In this document: piece after piece, positions 18,201 through 26,129 of the stretch
Numbering within the stretch: the first letter of the stretch is position 1
How the letters are laid out: the number at the start of each line of letters is the position of its first letter
Assembly (NCBI GenBank): GCA_965232895.1
Contig: OZ247430.1
Span: forward strand, 930,001 to 994,000
Length of the DNA stretch: 64,000 nucleotides
DNA from: Bin87 sp965232895
Lineage (GTDB): Bacteria; Chloroflexota; Dehalococcoidia; Lucifugimonadales; UBA3495
Direction: 5' to 3'
The notes under the pieces: generated by a model
The model's database searches: none
Seen by the model: the letters and a program-made list of their open reading frames with translations, nothing else
Told to the model about the DNA's origin: nothing
Made by a program: the position numbers and the translations under genes

Positions 18201-20492
18201 GACGAACCGGACCTGCCGGAGTTGGCGGGGTTGGAGCAGTTCAGGCGCGCGGTGGACCCGCGTGGAGTGAGGGAGCTGCTGCACGCGCCCCTGGCCGGCA
18301 TGGTCATGGAGCACAGTCCCAAGAGTGTCCTGGATTACGGGTGCGGCAACGGCGAACTGGCCGAACTGCTTGCCAACGAGGTCCCAAATATCACCGGGTA
18401 CGATCCCGATGCCGACGCCACGGCGAAATGCCTGGAGCGCGGTGGCTCGGTTGAATACGGCAGCTCCGCCATGCTGGAGAGGTTACGGGCGGACTGCGCG
18501 CGGTTCGACGCTGTGATCTGCAGCCGAGTGCTTTGCACCATCGCGGACAGCAACGAGTTGGCCACAGTTATGTCGGACCTGCGCCGCCTGGTCGCGGATC
18601 AAGGTCGGGTGTGGGTGGCGGTATGCAACCCCTTTTACCTGGAAGTTGCCGCAACGGAGCTGAACTCCAGGCCTCATCAGGGCGACCGCGGCTATCACGA
18701 CACCTTCGTCTACAAAAAAGCGGTGGCGCCTCACGGCAACGTGCGGGATGAGGTCCACCGCAGCTTGGCCACCTACCGGCAGGCTTTCGCCAGGGCAGGT
18801 CTGCGTGTGGCTGCGGTGAGAGAATTGGATGGCGCCGACATCGGCGAATTGCGGCCGGCATCTGACCACCTGGTGTTCGAGCTTCGCCCTGCTGTCGATG
18901 CCGGCCCCAGCGTGTCGCTGCTGATCAAGACCTGCCACATGGAGTGGCGGGCCATCGAGCGGTTCGTCCGGCATCAGGTCGCACAGTTGGAGGAGCCGGT
19001 TAGGTTCATCGAGAAAGTCGTGGTGGTGGACCCATCGCGGGGTCCCTTCCTTCGCCAATACGATGCGCCGGATGCTGACGCCCACCGGGCGGCGATGGAC
19101 CGGTTGCTGCGGGACGGAGTGATCGACCGGGTGGTCTATGCTCCTGAAGAGCCGTCCACAATTCGGGACACGTACCGGAAGTGGTTTGGCGTCGAGTCAT
19201 TGGAAACCCACTCGGTCAGCGGCCAGCAGTTGTTCGCCACGTTGTACGGGTTCGATCAGTGCGTGGGCGACTACGTGCTTCAGCTGGACGGCGACCTGCT
19301 CATCCACCGTGGCGAAGTTGAGCACGATTACCTCTCTGAGCTTGCCGGCTTGCTCCGCGACGACCCCGCAGCCCTCTTCGCGCCTTTGAGTATCTGCCGT
19401 TCGGACCCGTTGCCCTACACCGACACCGGGCTCAACGGCGACTGGCGGGTTGAAGTCAGGGGATGCCTGTTTGACCGCGCGCGTCTTGAGTCGGCGCTCC
19501 CCATCGCAAACGATTTGGAGAATGGCCGTTTCGTCATGGGATGGCACCGGGCTTTCGACCGTTTCATCGCCGGCAGCGAGTTCCGGAGTTATCGGGGCGG
19601 CGATCCGCGAACGGCGTTCATCCACGTGCCCAACGAGCGCAAGGCTGATGCGGGGAAGTTGCTGGACATCCTGACGGCCGTTGAGCGCGGCTATGTCCCT
19701 GATTGCCAGCTTGGAAAGGTGGACCTTCAAGGCCGGGTTGCGGACTGGTCCGGGCCCAAGCGAGCCGAACCGTTCGTTTTCGTGATCTGTGGCCGCAACG
19801 TGGACCCAGGGCAGTTCAAACGCTGCATCGGATCGCTGACAGCTCAGTATGGCTCCGATTGGGGCGCTGCTGTGGTGGATGACGCTTCCACCAACGGTTT
19901 CGGCGACTACGCCGAGATCCTGCTGGCGGATTACAGGGGTCAGGTTACCATAGTCCGTAACGCAACGCGAAAAGGCCTGCTCTACAACACCTGGAACGCC
20001 ATCGCCAACTATTGCGCCGACCCCCAGAGCGTGATCATCACCCTGGACGCTGACGATGCGTTGATTGGTACCGGTGTTCTCGAACGACTCCGCATGGAGT
20101 ACGAAAATGGGGCCGACGTGACCGTCGGTTCGATGTTGAGGCTGGATAAGGAAGCGGCGTATCCGGCCGACTTTGAACGGCCCAGGTGGTGGGCTTCCAA
20201 CGTCTGGCAGCATCTGCGCACTTTCAGGAAATGCCTGTTCGACGCGATTGACCCGGAAGACCTGAAGCTGGACGGAGAGTGGATCGACATCGCCACCGAT
20301 TGGGCGTTCATGGCGCCCATCATCGAGATGGCGGAAAACCCGACGTACGTTCCGGAGCCTTTGTACCTCTACGAGCCTTCCGAGCGGAAGCGCAGAACCG
20401 ATCGAGCGTTTCGGGATGCCGTCATCGCTCGTATACTGAACAAAGCACGCTACGGTCGCTTGGCCTGCCCGGATGGCGTTTCAGGCGTATAG
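15291..20492 (+). CDS. Giant multidomain glycan synthase: GT-GT-kinase-like-methyltransferase-GT-GT
   Basis: 1,734 residues from the ATG at 15291 (frame open to 15210; this start sits right before the GT2 fold). Domains: GT2 at about 1-250 (LVPTHDRPEL; MLDDDDAWEP near 95); a second GT-A-like region at about 280-620 (VWILDDDVTLEG near 403); a kinase-like region at about 815-980 with GVGEEGAV as glycine loop, CRNLHPDNLLV near 913 as catalytic loop and FIDIGAD in place of DFG; a class I SAM methyltransferase at about 1005-1190 (VLDYGCGNGE near 1013); a GT-A domain at about 1205-1480 (QLDGDLLIHRGE near 1328); and a C-terminal GT2 at about 1490-1710 (ITLDADDALIG near 1582). No membrane segments are seen, so it probably acts in the cytoplasm. 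It most likely assembles and caps a surface glycan; order of activities unknown. Confidence 0.85.
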   Translation: MFPIAALVPTHDRPELLSQRSLASIARQTRAPHYLIIIDDSSPAGRPVNQSIAENFRCPGTRVVYLENRRTPGLSGAVNTALIWLQAEAPTALVAMLDDDDAWEPTYLERCEEAIIRKDLDMVAAGIIYHETGGKTRHLSSPPQLDVDELLVRNPHVQGSNLFVRLEKLLEAGGFDEALVSATDRDVCIRLADLGSVRYANLPDYLVHHHADDDRPRLSSRGGDAKCAGLSYFYRKYSGRMTVEQREAFIFRSRDVFDCDPTIPPRAPSFEEPQPCGYSGDDHLDLVVGAITSPVVDYVSNLLESLRREMGGRKDVGLKILLLENGGHDRHSRNRLRDVIGRMVGQGLNIDLKTLEDQRRDVVHGIIDATEALLSERKSIALSHTLLQQYLYWEAKPRPGAVVWILDDDVTLEGLVHTEDGAISVQEVDYAAAIKELKRAGHSIVLGEVAGDPPLPTLSCVRTQLVDLHHNLHQLAALRPDDSYRDRGHENQVSRLENADHYYDLARSGAGHLERPFWYQPSRRGMTAEQVLSEISSRVTEIFMGAQVFRPLVQSATNNPSVNLKQSMNRGPCTLVFDPQALREFPNAVPKIDGSDTRRSDTAWSLLNRFAGRRDVVQSTLPVRQERRTAQDPDSAFKTLAQDIHGFAVCAAMEAVLRRKRERVHRSTGTSFLSFAPDEIDLAMAIYRQSRDERLAAFEWNFARISGLVQSIARFCGSGSVNASGPWWISSPGHAESARRLGEFWETLCSVYTPNRLTEFRREVAEADDTSAREYFLNLHQTVARHRSMTALPVDAIRTEAGARIREEFGTGTLTCLGVGEEGAVFTDGSMVYKYFHYWKPGTRDQKVAFLRSLVGRMSAFSTLPDIREVRQWGEHVALVYPYEPGSRYNGGRLEEIITLLRECRTAGIACRNLHPDNLLVTPSGLKFIDIGADIVPFDENEFEQTCRRALLTYRFHFRSDLKALMTRSLDEPDLPELAGLEQFRRAVDPRGVRELLHAPLAGMVMEHSPKSVLDYGCGNGELAELLANEVPNITGYDPDADATAKCLERGGSVEYGSSAMLERLRADCARFDAVICSRVLCTIADSNELATVMSDLRRLVADQGRVWVAVCNPFYLEVAATELNSRPHQGDRGYHDTFVYKKAVAPHGNVRDEVHRSLATYRQAFARAGLRVAAVRELDGADIGELRPASDHLVFELRPAVDAGPSVSLLIKTCHMEWRAIERFVRHQVAQLEEPVRFIEKVVVVDPSRGPFLRQYDAPDADAHRAAMDRLLRDGVIDRVVYAPEEPSTIRDTYRKWFGVESLETHSVSGQQLFATLYGFDQCVGDYVLQLDGDLLIHRGEVEHDYLSELAGLLRDDPAALFAPLSICRSDPLPYTDTGLNGDWRVEVRGCLFDRARLESALPIANDLENGRFVMGWHRAFDRFIAGSEFRSYRGGDPRTAFIHVPNERKADAGKLLDILTAVERGYVPDCQLGKVDLQGRVADWSGPKRAEPFVFVICGRNVDPGQFKRCIGSLTAQYGSDWGAAVVDDASTNGFGDYAEILLADYRGQVTIVRNATRKGLLYNTWNAIANYCADPQSVIITLDADDALIGTGVLERLRMEYENGADVTVGSMLRLDKEAAYPADFERPRWWASNVWQHLRTFRKCLFDAIDPEDLKLDGEWIDIATDWAFMAPIIEMAENPTYVPEPLYLYEPSERKRRTDRAFRDAVIARILNKARYGRLACPDGVSGV

Positions 20493-20514
20493 TCCCTTCC
20501 TCGGCGCCGATCTC

Positions 20515-20667
20515 TCAATAGGGCATAATCACCGCCTCGTCGGATGAGACCGTGAAAGCCCGGTCCATGGCGTCGTCGATGCGCTGGCTGCGGGCTCGGC
20601 TGGCCAGCGCCACATCGTCCAGGGACGTCAACAGCTGGTGCATGGTCTGTCCCAGGTCCAGGGCCAT
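20515..20667 (-). CDS. 50-aa protein resembling the start of a NurA-type nuclease, probably truncated
   Basis: The frame begins MALDLGQTMHQLLTSLDDV and ends DEAVIMPY with a normal stop. GGAG stands about 9 bases before the ATG, and the gene starts 28 bases after the DUF5679-like gene, so the two look co-transcribed. The MALDL start followed by an amphipathic helix resembles NurA-domain proteins, whose nuclease body would follow; that body is missing. The 3' end lies 22 bases past the giant synthase stop, so insertion of that locus may have removed it. The family link is tentative. Confidence 0.45.
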   Translation of the reverse strand: MALDLGQTMHQLLTSLDDVALASRARSQRIDDAMDRAFTVSSDEAVIMPY

Positions 20668-20688
20668 TACGTCTCCGGAAGTGGGGGT

Positions 20689-20708
20689 GCGCCGTCAGTT
20701 GACGGCGC
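20689..20708 (-). terminator. Short palindrome at the DUF5679-like stop codon
   Basis: GCGCCGTCA and TGACGGCGC form a 9-bp inverted repeat with a 2-base centre overlapping the stop of the small zinc-ribbon-like gene. No T tract follows; it may be incidental or act on the downstream start. Confidence 0.3.
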
Positions 20709-20883
20709 CGATGCGGAACTTGCGAGTGTCATAATCCACGCACACGGCCCTTACCGCGGGACGACCTTTCTTCACGGTGACGACGTCGGCGTCCCGGGCG
20801 CAGGTCTTGGCCTTGCACCCCACGCAGTAGATCCCTGATGGCAGTAGACCCCTATGGCATCGGGTGGGGTGGTCATGGGACAT
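20695..20883 (-). CDS. DUF5679-like mini zinc-ribbon protein with altered second knuckle
   Basis: 62 residues. The core IYCVGCKAKTCARDADVVTV followed by KKGRPAVRAVC and RKFRIG matches the DUF5679 pattern of Cys-x-x-Cys, a KNGRPA strand and a C-terminal FRIG. In the usual form the second pair is CPxCGTKMFRIG; here it reads CVDYDTRKFRIG, so one of the four expected zinc ligands is lost. Such proteins are common in Chloroflexota and archaea and have no known function. It leads a probable two-gene unit with the NurA-like start. Family call from memory of the motif. Confidence 0.6.
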   Translation of the reverse strand: MSHDHPTRCHRGLLPSGIYCVGCKAKTCARDADVVTVKKGRPAVRAVCVDYDTRKFRIGAVN

Positions 20884-21160
20884 TTCCCCAGTCGTGATTG
20901 GTCAATCTCCGTGCCCGAGATCCCGCTGGCGACGGATTGACACCAGGGCGTCCCGGTTCTTCCGTACCCTACCCGGTATTGCGGTCCAGTCATAGAGTAT
21001 CGTGTCGTGAAACCCGAACTCCATCCCACTCTGAGGACAATCGGTCATTCGCTGCACGTCAATGCACCCACGCAGCGCATATCGAATTGGGCAATTATGA
21101 CAACCGCCCAGGAAATCGGAGGTGATGACATGTTCACTGCGGAAGACACTGCGAATCGAT

Positions 21161-21400
21161 CTGGTGATCCCACGGTTCTTGGGGATGCGAGACGGGGGAC
21201 GGCCGTTGACTGTGTACGGCGATGGGCGCCAGATCCGGTCCTATACCCACGTGCTGGACGTAGTGGAGGCGAACGTGCCGGCCGCCACCGCCGAGCTGCC
21301 GGAGGTCGAGCACATGGCCCTGAACCTCGGGACCGGTCAGGAAACCTCGGTGATCGAGATCGCGGAGGCCATCGACGGGCCAGTACGGCGCATCCAGAAA
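21161..21400 (+). pseudogene. Internal remnant of a sugar-nucleotide epimerase (copy 2)
   Basis: The frame reads LVIPRFLGMRDGGRPLTVYG, then RSYTHVLDVVEAN and ETSVIEIAEAIDGPVRRI, matching residues about 182-258 of the intact epimerase at 23.05 kb without frameshift. Both the N-terminal two thirds and the last 40 residues are missing. Downstream the frame runs into unrelated sequence with a tandem repeat. With copy 1 it brackets the giant synthase gene. Confidence 0.82.
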
Positions 21401-21440
21401 GCGAGAGCGGCTGACGGTCGATGTCCAGAGAGCAGCGGCT

Positions 21441-21472
21441 GGCGTGTCCCCAAGCGGGCGTGTCCCCAAGCG
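21441..21472. repeat. 16-bp perfect tandem duplication
   Basis: GGCGTGTCCCCAAGCG occurs twice back to back, 30 bases past the end of epimerase remnant 2. The rest of the 300-base gap up to the dehydrogenase has no gene. Confidence 0.8.
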
Positions 21473-21696
21473 AAGGAACGAACAACATCGTGACTCGCCA
21501 TCGTAAGCGAGACCCCAAGGTGGTCAGGAGCGATTTTGCAGGGAATGCCGTCGGAGGTTCTATACGGAGGCTACAGCGAATGAGGCGGAGTCATATTGCG
21601 GGAATCCTTTTGTCCCCAGAGCCGGGAGGAGCGTGACCGGGCGGCGCGCGGATCGTTAGCGCTGGGCAGGGTTGCGACGGGTAGGAGCAAGTCGGC

Positions 21697-23052
21697 TTGA
21701 AGATTACAGTAATTGGACTGGGTTATGTGGGCACCGTGGCGGCGGCCTGTCTGGCAGACGCGGGACATGACGTCACGGGGGTTGATATCGACCCGGCACG
21801 AGTGGCAAACCTCCAATCGGGACGAGTTCCCATTTACGAGCCGGGGTTACAGGAAATGGCGCAAAGTGCGGTCGCGGCGGGAAGGTTACGGTTCACTCAA
21901 CCCGACGTTTTTGAAGAACCGCTGGGAAGGGTTGCGTTGGTGGCAACGGGCACGCCTCCAGGAGGAGGGGGTGGAGCGGACCTTCGTCAGATGCGGTCGG
22001 CGCTGGCGTGGGTCAGGGAGCGGCGTTCCCGGGATACAACGGTGGTGATGAAAAGTACAGTGCCGCCGGGAACCGGGGAGCGGATAATGACCCACGAGCT
22101 AAGGGGCTCAGGAATTTGCTACGTTTCCAACCCGGAATTCTTGCGGGAGGGGCGAGCAATCCAGGACTGGAAGCATCCGAGTCGCATCGTGATTGGGGTG
22201 GCGCCAGGAGACACCAGGTCAGTTGACGTCCTGAAAGCGCTGAATGTCGGCATTGACGCCCCCCGTATCGTTACGGACATCACCAGCGCGGAGATGATCA
22301 AGTACGCCAGCAACGCGATGTTGGCGACTCGGATATCGTTCATGAACGAGATTGCCGCGCTGTGCGAGCAGGTCGGAGCATCCATTGACGACGTGAGCGA
22401 GGGTGTGGCGATGGCCCCCCGAACGGGCAGCAGAATCCACGCCGGCGTAGGCTACGGAGGTTCCTGCTTCCCCAAGGACGTGCGCGCGCTGGATCACCTG
22501 GCGCTGACCAGCGGGGTGAACGTGGATCTGCTGCGTACGGTCATTATGGTGAACAACCGTCAGCGGTTGCTGCCGCTATACGCGCTGCGGGAACGGTTCT
22601 GCGGCGCCATATCTGGACTGCGCGTTGCCGTGTTGGGACTGGCGTTCAAGCCGGACACCGACGACGTGAGAGAAGCGCCAGCGTTGGACCTGATCCGAGC
22701 TATGTCCGATGATGGTGTGCTGGTTGCTGCCAATGACCCGCAAGCCAATGAACCTGCCCGTGCGTTTCTGCCGGAATCCGTTGAGTTGGTGAGTGACCCG
22801 ATGGCGGCCACCAAAGGGGCGCAAGCCGTCGTTCTGATGACCGAGTGGGAGCAACTCGTAGACGCCGACTGGGAATCCATTGCCCGTGGGATGTGTCCAC
22901 CCCGCTTCGTTTTTGACGGCAGAAATGCGCTGGACGCGGCCCGGATGCAGGAGCTCGGATTTGAGTACACCGGAGTGGGCCGAAGCGGGACGACGGACTT
23001 TCGGGCCGGACCGATCCCACGCTGTGTCCCGAATGACCAGGGGACACAATGA
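21697..23052 (+). CDS. UDP-glucose/GDP-mannose 6-dehydrogenase family protein
   Basis: 451 residues beginning with TTG (KITVIGLGYVGTVAAACLAD, an NAD-binding GxGxxG site); GGAG lies about 10 bases before it. The central helix region SAEMIKYASNAMLATRISFM and the catalytic loop GYGGSCFPKDVRAL with Cys257 mark the two-step oxidation of a UDP-hexose to a uronic acid. GLAFKPDTDDVREAPA is the C-terminal sugar-binding domain. Length fits UDP-glucose 6-dehydrogenase (Ugd/TuaD type). The stop overlaps the ATG of the epimerase (ATGA), implying translational coupling and supply of UDP-uronate for the glycan made by this locus. Confidence 0.92.
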   Translation: MKITVIGLGYVGTVAAACLADAGHDVTGVDIDPARVANLQSGRVPIYEPGLQEMAQSAVAAGRLRFTQPDVFEEPLGRVALVATGTPPGGGGGADLRQMRSALAWVRERRSRDTTVVMKSTVPPGTGERIMTHELRGSGICYVSNPEFLREGRAIQDWKHPSRIVIGVAPGDTRSVDVLKALNVGIDAPRIVTDITSAEMIKYASNAMLATRISFMNEIAALCEQVGASIDDVSEGVAMAPRTGSRIHAGVGYGGSCFPKDVRALDHLALTSGVNVDLLRTVIMVNNRQRLLPLYALRERFCGAISGLRVAVLGLAFKPDTDDVREAPALDLIRAMSDDGVLVAANDPQANEPARAFLPESVELVSDPMAATKGAQAVVLMTEWEQLVDADWESIARGMCPPRFVFDGRNALDAARMQELGFEYTGVGRSGTTDFRAGPIPRCVPNDQGTQ

Positions 23053-23951
23053 AATGCGTCGTGACCGGCGGGTGCGGATTCATCGGGACGCATCTGGTTG
23101 ACCGATTGGTGCGTCTTGGGCACCAGGTGATCGTGCTGGACGATCTGTCCACCGGCAGCCTCGAACGGCTCAATCCGTCGGCGGAGCCGTTATATTGCTC
23201 GGTGACGGATGCTGACGCGCTGGTATCCGCCAGCGAGGGCGCGGATGTCATGTTCCATACGGCGGCGTGGGCGCGTATCGAACGATCGGTAGCCGATCCC
23301 GTGGGGACCCACGCAGTGAACGTAACGGGTACGCTCAACGTCTTGCGCGCGGCACAGGTCAACGGCGTGCGCCGGGTGATCAACTCGTCGTCATCCAGCG
23401 TGTATGGCGACCAGCCGACCCACCTGATGCGCGAGGACATGATGCCACACCCCAAGTCGCCTTACGCGCTGCAGAAACTGATGGGAGAGCAGTACGCCGA
23501 ACTGTTCGCGAACCTTTTCGGCATGAGCATCGTGTCGCTGCGCTACTTCAACGTGTATGGCCCGGGCCAGCCATCAGAGGGCCAGTACGCGCTGGTGATC
23601 CCTCGGTTCCTGCGGATGCGACAGGATGGCAACCCGCTCACCGTGTTCGGCGACGGAGAACAGACGCGATCCTATACGCACGTGTCCGACGTGGTGGAAG
23701 CGAACATTCTGGCCGCGGCCGCCGACCTGACGTCCGGGCGGCACATCGCCTTGAATATCGGGACCGAACGGGAAACCTCGGTGAACGAGATCGCCGAGGC
23801 CATCGGCGGCCCGGTTCAGCACATCGTGCCCAATCCCAGGCGGGAGTTTGAAGAGGCGCGCAAGGCAGCCGATTACTCACTCGCTCGTTCGCTAATCGGA
23901 TGGGAGCCTCGTGTGGCGTTTGCCGACGGCATCAAGGACCTTCTGGAATAG
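23049..23951 (+). CDS. NAD-dependent sugar-nucleotide epimerase (extended SDR)
   Basis: 300 residues, complete. The cofactor site is VVTGGCGFIGTHLVDRL (residues 4-20), the catalytic set is Ser in SSSSSVYGDQ (about 113-122) with Y139-ALQ-K143, and RYFNVYGPGQPSEG is the substrate loop of UDP-glucose/UDP-uronate 4-epimerases. It overlaps the upstream dehydrogenase by 4 bases, so it probably acts on the UDP-uronate made there. Fragments of the same gene type lie at 14.8 and 21.2 kb. Exact sugar not determined; a decarboxylating relative is less likely from length. Confidence 0.9.
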   Translation: MKCVVTGGCGFIGTHLVDRLVRLGHQVIVLDDLSTGSLERLNPSAEPLYCSVTDADALVSASEGADVMFHTAAWARIERSVADPVGTHAVNVTGTLNVLRAAQVNGVRRVINSSSSSVYGDQPTHLMREDMMPHPKSPYALQKLMGEQYAELFANLFGMSIVSLRYFNVYGPGQPSEGQYALVIPRFLRMRQDGNPLTVFGDGEQTRSYTHVSDVVEANILAAAADLTSGRHIALNIGTERETSVNEIAEAIGGPVQHIVPNPRREFEEARKAADYSLARSLIGWEPRVAFADGIKDLLE

Positions 23952-25420
23952 CCGTAGACATCCTCCAAAGAGTTCGGGCCACACGACCGCCGCAATAGCG
24001 ACGACGAACGCCGCCCACCAGGCGTAGGTCAGCTCCCAGGTTTCGGCCGTCCACGATGTGCAGAGCGGGAACAGCCCGGCAACGGCCTGGAAGGGCACAA
24101 ACGTCATGTCGAACGGATCCACCGCTATGGTGATTTCGCCGACGCGTCCGGCGTGGGCCAGGCCGGCTCGCAGCCAGTAGCCGGCGTTGGCGAGGTGCTG
24201 GCTGCTCAGCAACCCCAGTATCCCCAGAGTGAACACCGGGGTGAAGGGTTTGCCCTCGTTGAGCACGTTCCACGCGCGGGCGGCGAAGATGACCTACGAC
24301 CTCGCCCGTTCGATGCGCGATGCGCACGTTCCACGCGCGGGCGGCGAAGATTTCGAACGGGAGGCGTGCTTGTCGCCCTCGGCGGAGCCCCGCAGGGCGC
24401 CCAGGCCCTGACGGGAATGACGTCCCGAACTGCCACCAGCGTGAACGCCGCCGCCACGGTGTATGAATATGCGAACTTGAGGCCGTGAGTCAGGACCGCC
24501 AACGCCAGTCCTTCCTGCCACGGCACGCCCATGGCGTACAGCGCGCCGGTCATGCTGGCCTCATAGACACCGATGCCGCCCGGAGTTACGTGGAACACCT
24601 GGAACAGGATGGTGAAAGCGGTGACCGCGATGGCCGTGGGTACGGTTATTTCAGCGCCCAGAGCCTGCGCGGCCACCAACAGGACGCCCGCCTCCAGCAC
24701 CCAACTGGGCAGGGTCCACAGGGCCGCCCTGGCGATCCGCCCTACGGAAATCTGGGCCAACTGCGTCCGCAGGCTGTCCAGGCGGTTGCGCAGGAATTCC
24801 GGCACGATGCGGTCGAGGGTCCGATAACGCAGCAGGGTCAACGCTGCTCCCGCGCCGGCCACTACAACGAAGGGAACGGCCAGGCTCCTCAACCAGTCAC
24901 CCCGGCCTTCCAACCAGGACACCACCACACCACACACTGCTGCGATGAGGATCAGGCAGGCGAAGTCCAGCAACCGGGCCACCGCCGTGGTGGCGGCCGC
25001 TTCGCTGAGGGGCGCTCCCCGGCGGGTCGCCAATAGCGGGCGCGCCGCTTCGCCCAGATTGAACGGGAGCAGGTGATTGGCGAGGAGCCCAGCCTGCAGG
25101 CAGTTGAACAACCCGAATACCCCTGCCCGGCTCGTCATCAGTTGCCGCCAGGCAACTGCCCGTAGCGCAAACGCCGCCGTATAGCTGACCAGAAGCGCCG
25201 CGAGCAATTCGGGTCGTTGGGTCAGCGTTACCACGGCAGCGGCCAATTCGGCCCAGTCGGCCAGCCACCACACCAGAGACCCGACGGAAACGGTAAGCGC
25301 AATTCCAATCAGGACGCGCACACCCTTGCCACTGGCGGGCAACCACCGAGCGCGATTGGTGTCGCCAAGGCTTTCCGGACTTCCGATGGCTCCGCTTCCC
25401 GTTTCTGTCAACCGCCGCAT
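23892..25420 (-). pseudogene. UPF0104/LPG-synthase-TM-like membrane protein, broken
   Basis: From the ATG at 25420 (a TTG at 25480 is also possible) the frame gives about 320 residues with multiple membrane helices and the family-type segment FHVTPGGIGVYEASMTGALYAMG. Near 24385-24400 the frame is lost, and a 61-base duplication at 24264-24351 breaks it again; the correct sequence resumes as IFAARAWNVLNEGKPF and continues to 23892 with further hydrophobic helices. Its 3' end overlaps the end of the epimerase by 60 bases. Relatives (YbhN, AglD, MprF membrane part) move lipids or glycolipids across membranes, so it may once have served the glycan locus. Confidence 0.75.
24264..24351. repeat. 27-bp direct repeat, period 61
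   Basis: The block CACGTTCCACGCGCGGGCGG plus CGAAGAT occurs at 24264-24290 and 24325-24351. The 61-base period is not a multiple of three, so the duplication itself shifts the reading frame of the membrane gene. Confidence 0.85.
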
Positions 25421-26129
25421 GGCGCTCTTCGCTTCCTGTGAGCTTTGCCCGTCAGCTGGGATGCTGCCGCCAAAATTCAAAAATGCGACCTTGTCAGGAG
25501 GAGGGATCCGACAAGGCCGTTTGCCAAGGAGGGGCGACGTACCGGAGGACCGCTGCCGCTATAGCAGCCCACCGATGTTTTTCAATTTTCGCTGCCACGA
25601 ATTGTTTGCGTGTGTACATGGCGCAGTTAAATTAGTGCATACATAATTATCTGTCAATGCCCCGCGCTAAATTAATTTCGGTACGCCTTTGCAACACAGA
25701 CCGGTAGGACTGATCCCGGATTTGGCCCATCACGGGTTGACCTACAGCTCGGCCTGCCCTCCAGGCGCCGAGCGACAAAACCGCCGAGTGCGTTGGGTTC
25801 TCATTGGAGGTGAGCAAAAGTCGTCGCATCAGACCGAACAACGAGCCGAGGGCAGTCATTGCCGGGCACTGTACATCGGCGATCCACTCAATTTGATGGC
25901 CGGCCTTTCCCTGAGCAACCAGCGTACGAGCAGGCAATCAACTGAACGCCCATTGATCTGTACGGTAATCGTATGGGTGAGTTGACAGGTAATTATTGCA
26001 ATGGCGCACTTGATAATAAAACTAACGATAGCCAAAATAACCGCTACCTTTGCCATTATTGTAGGACTGCGTGGTCACGATGACGCAGCGCAACGGTGAA
26101 CAATCATGTCAACCTGGAGGAATCTCCAA
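25421..26129. other. AT-richer intergenic region upstream of the iron-type locus
   Basis: About 700 bases without a credible gene. Stretches at 25570-25690 and 25960-26070 are clearly AT-richer than the surroundings, as expected for promoters. TTGATA (about 26009) followed after 17 bases by CAAAAT is the best promoter-like pair before the imelysin gene; it is weak. I cannot identify a convincing Fur or DtxR box. Confidence 0.4.
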
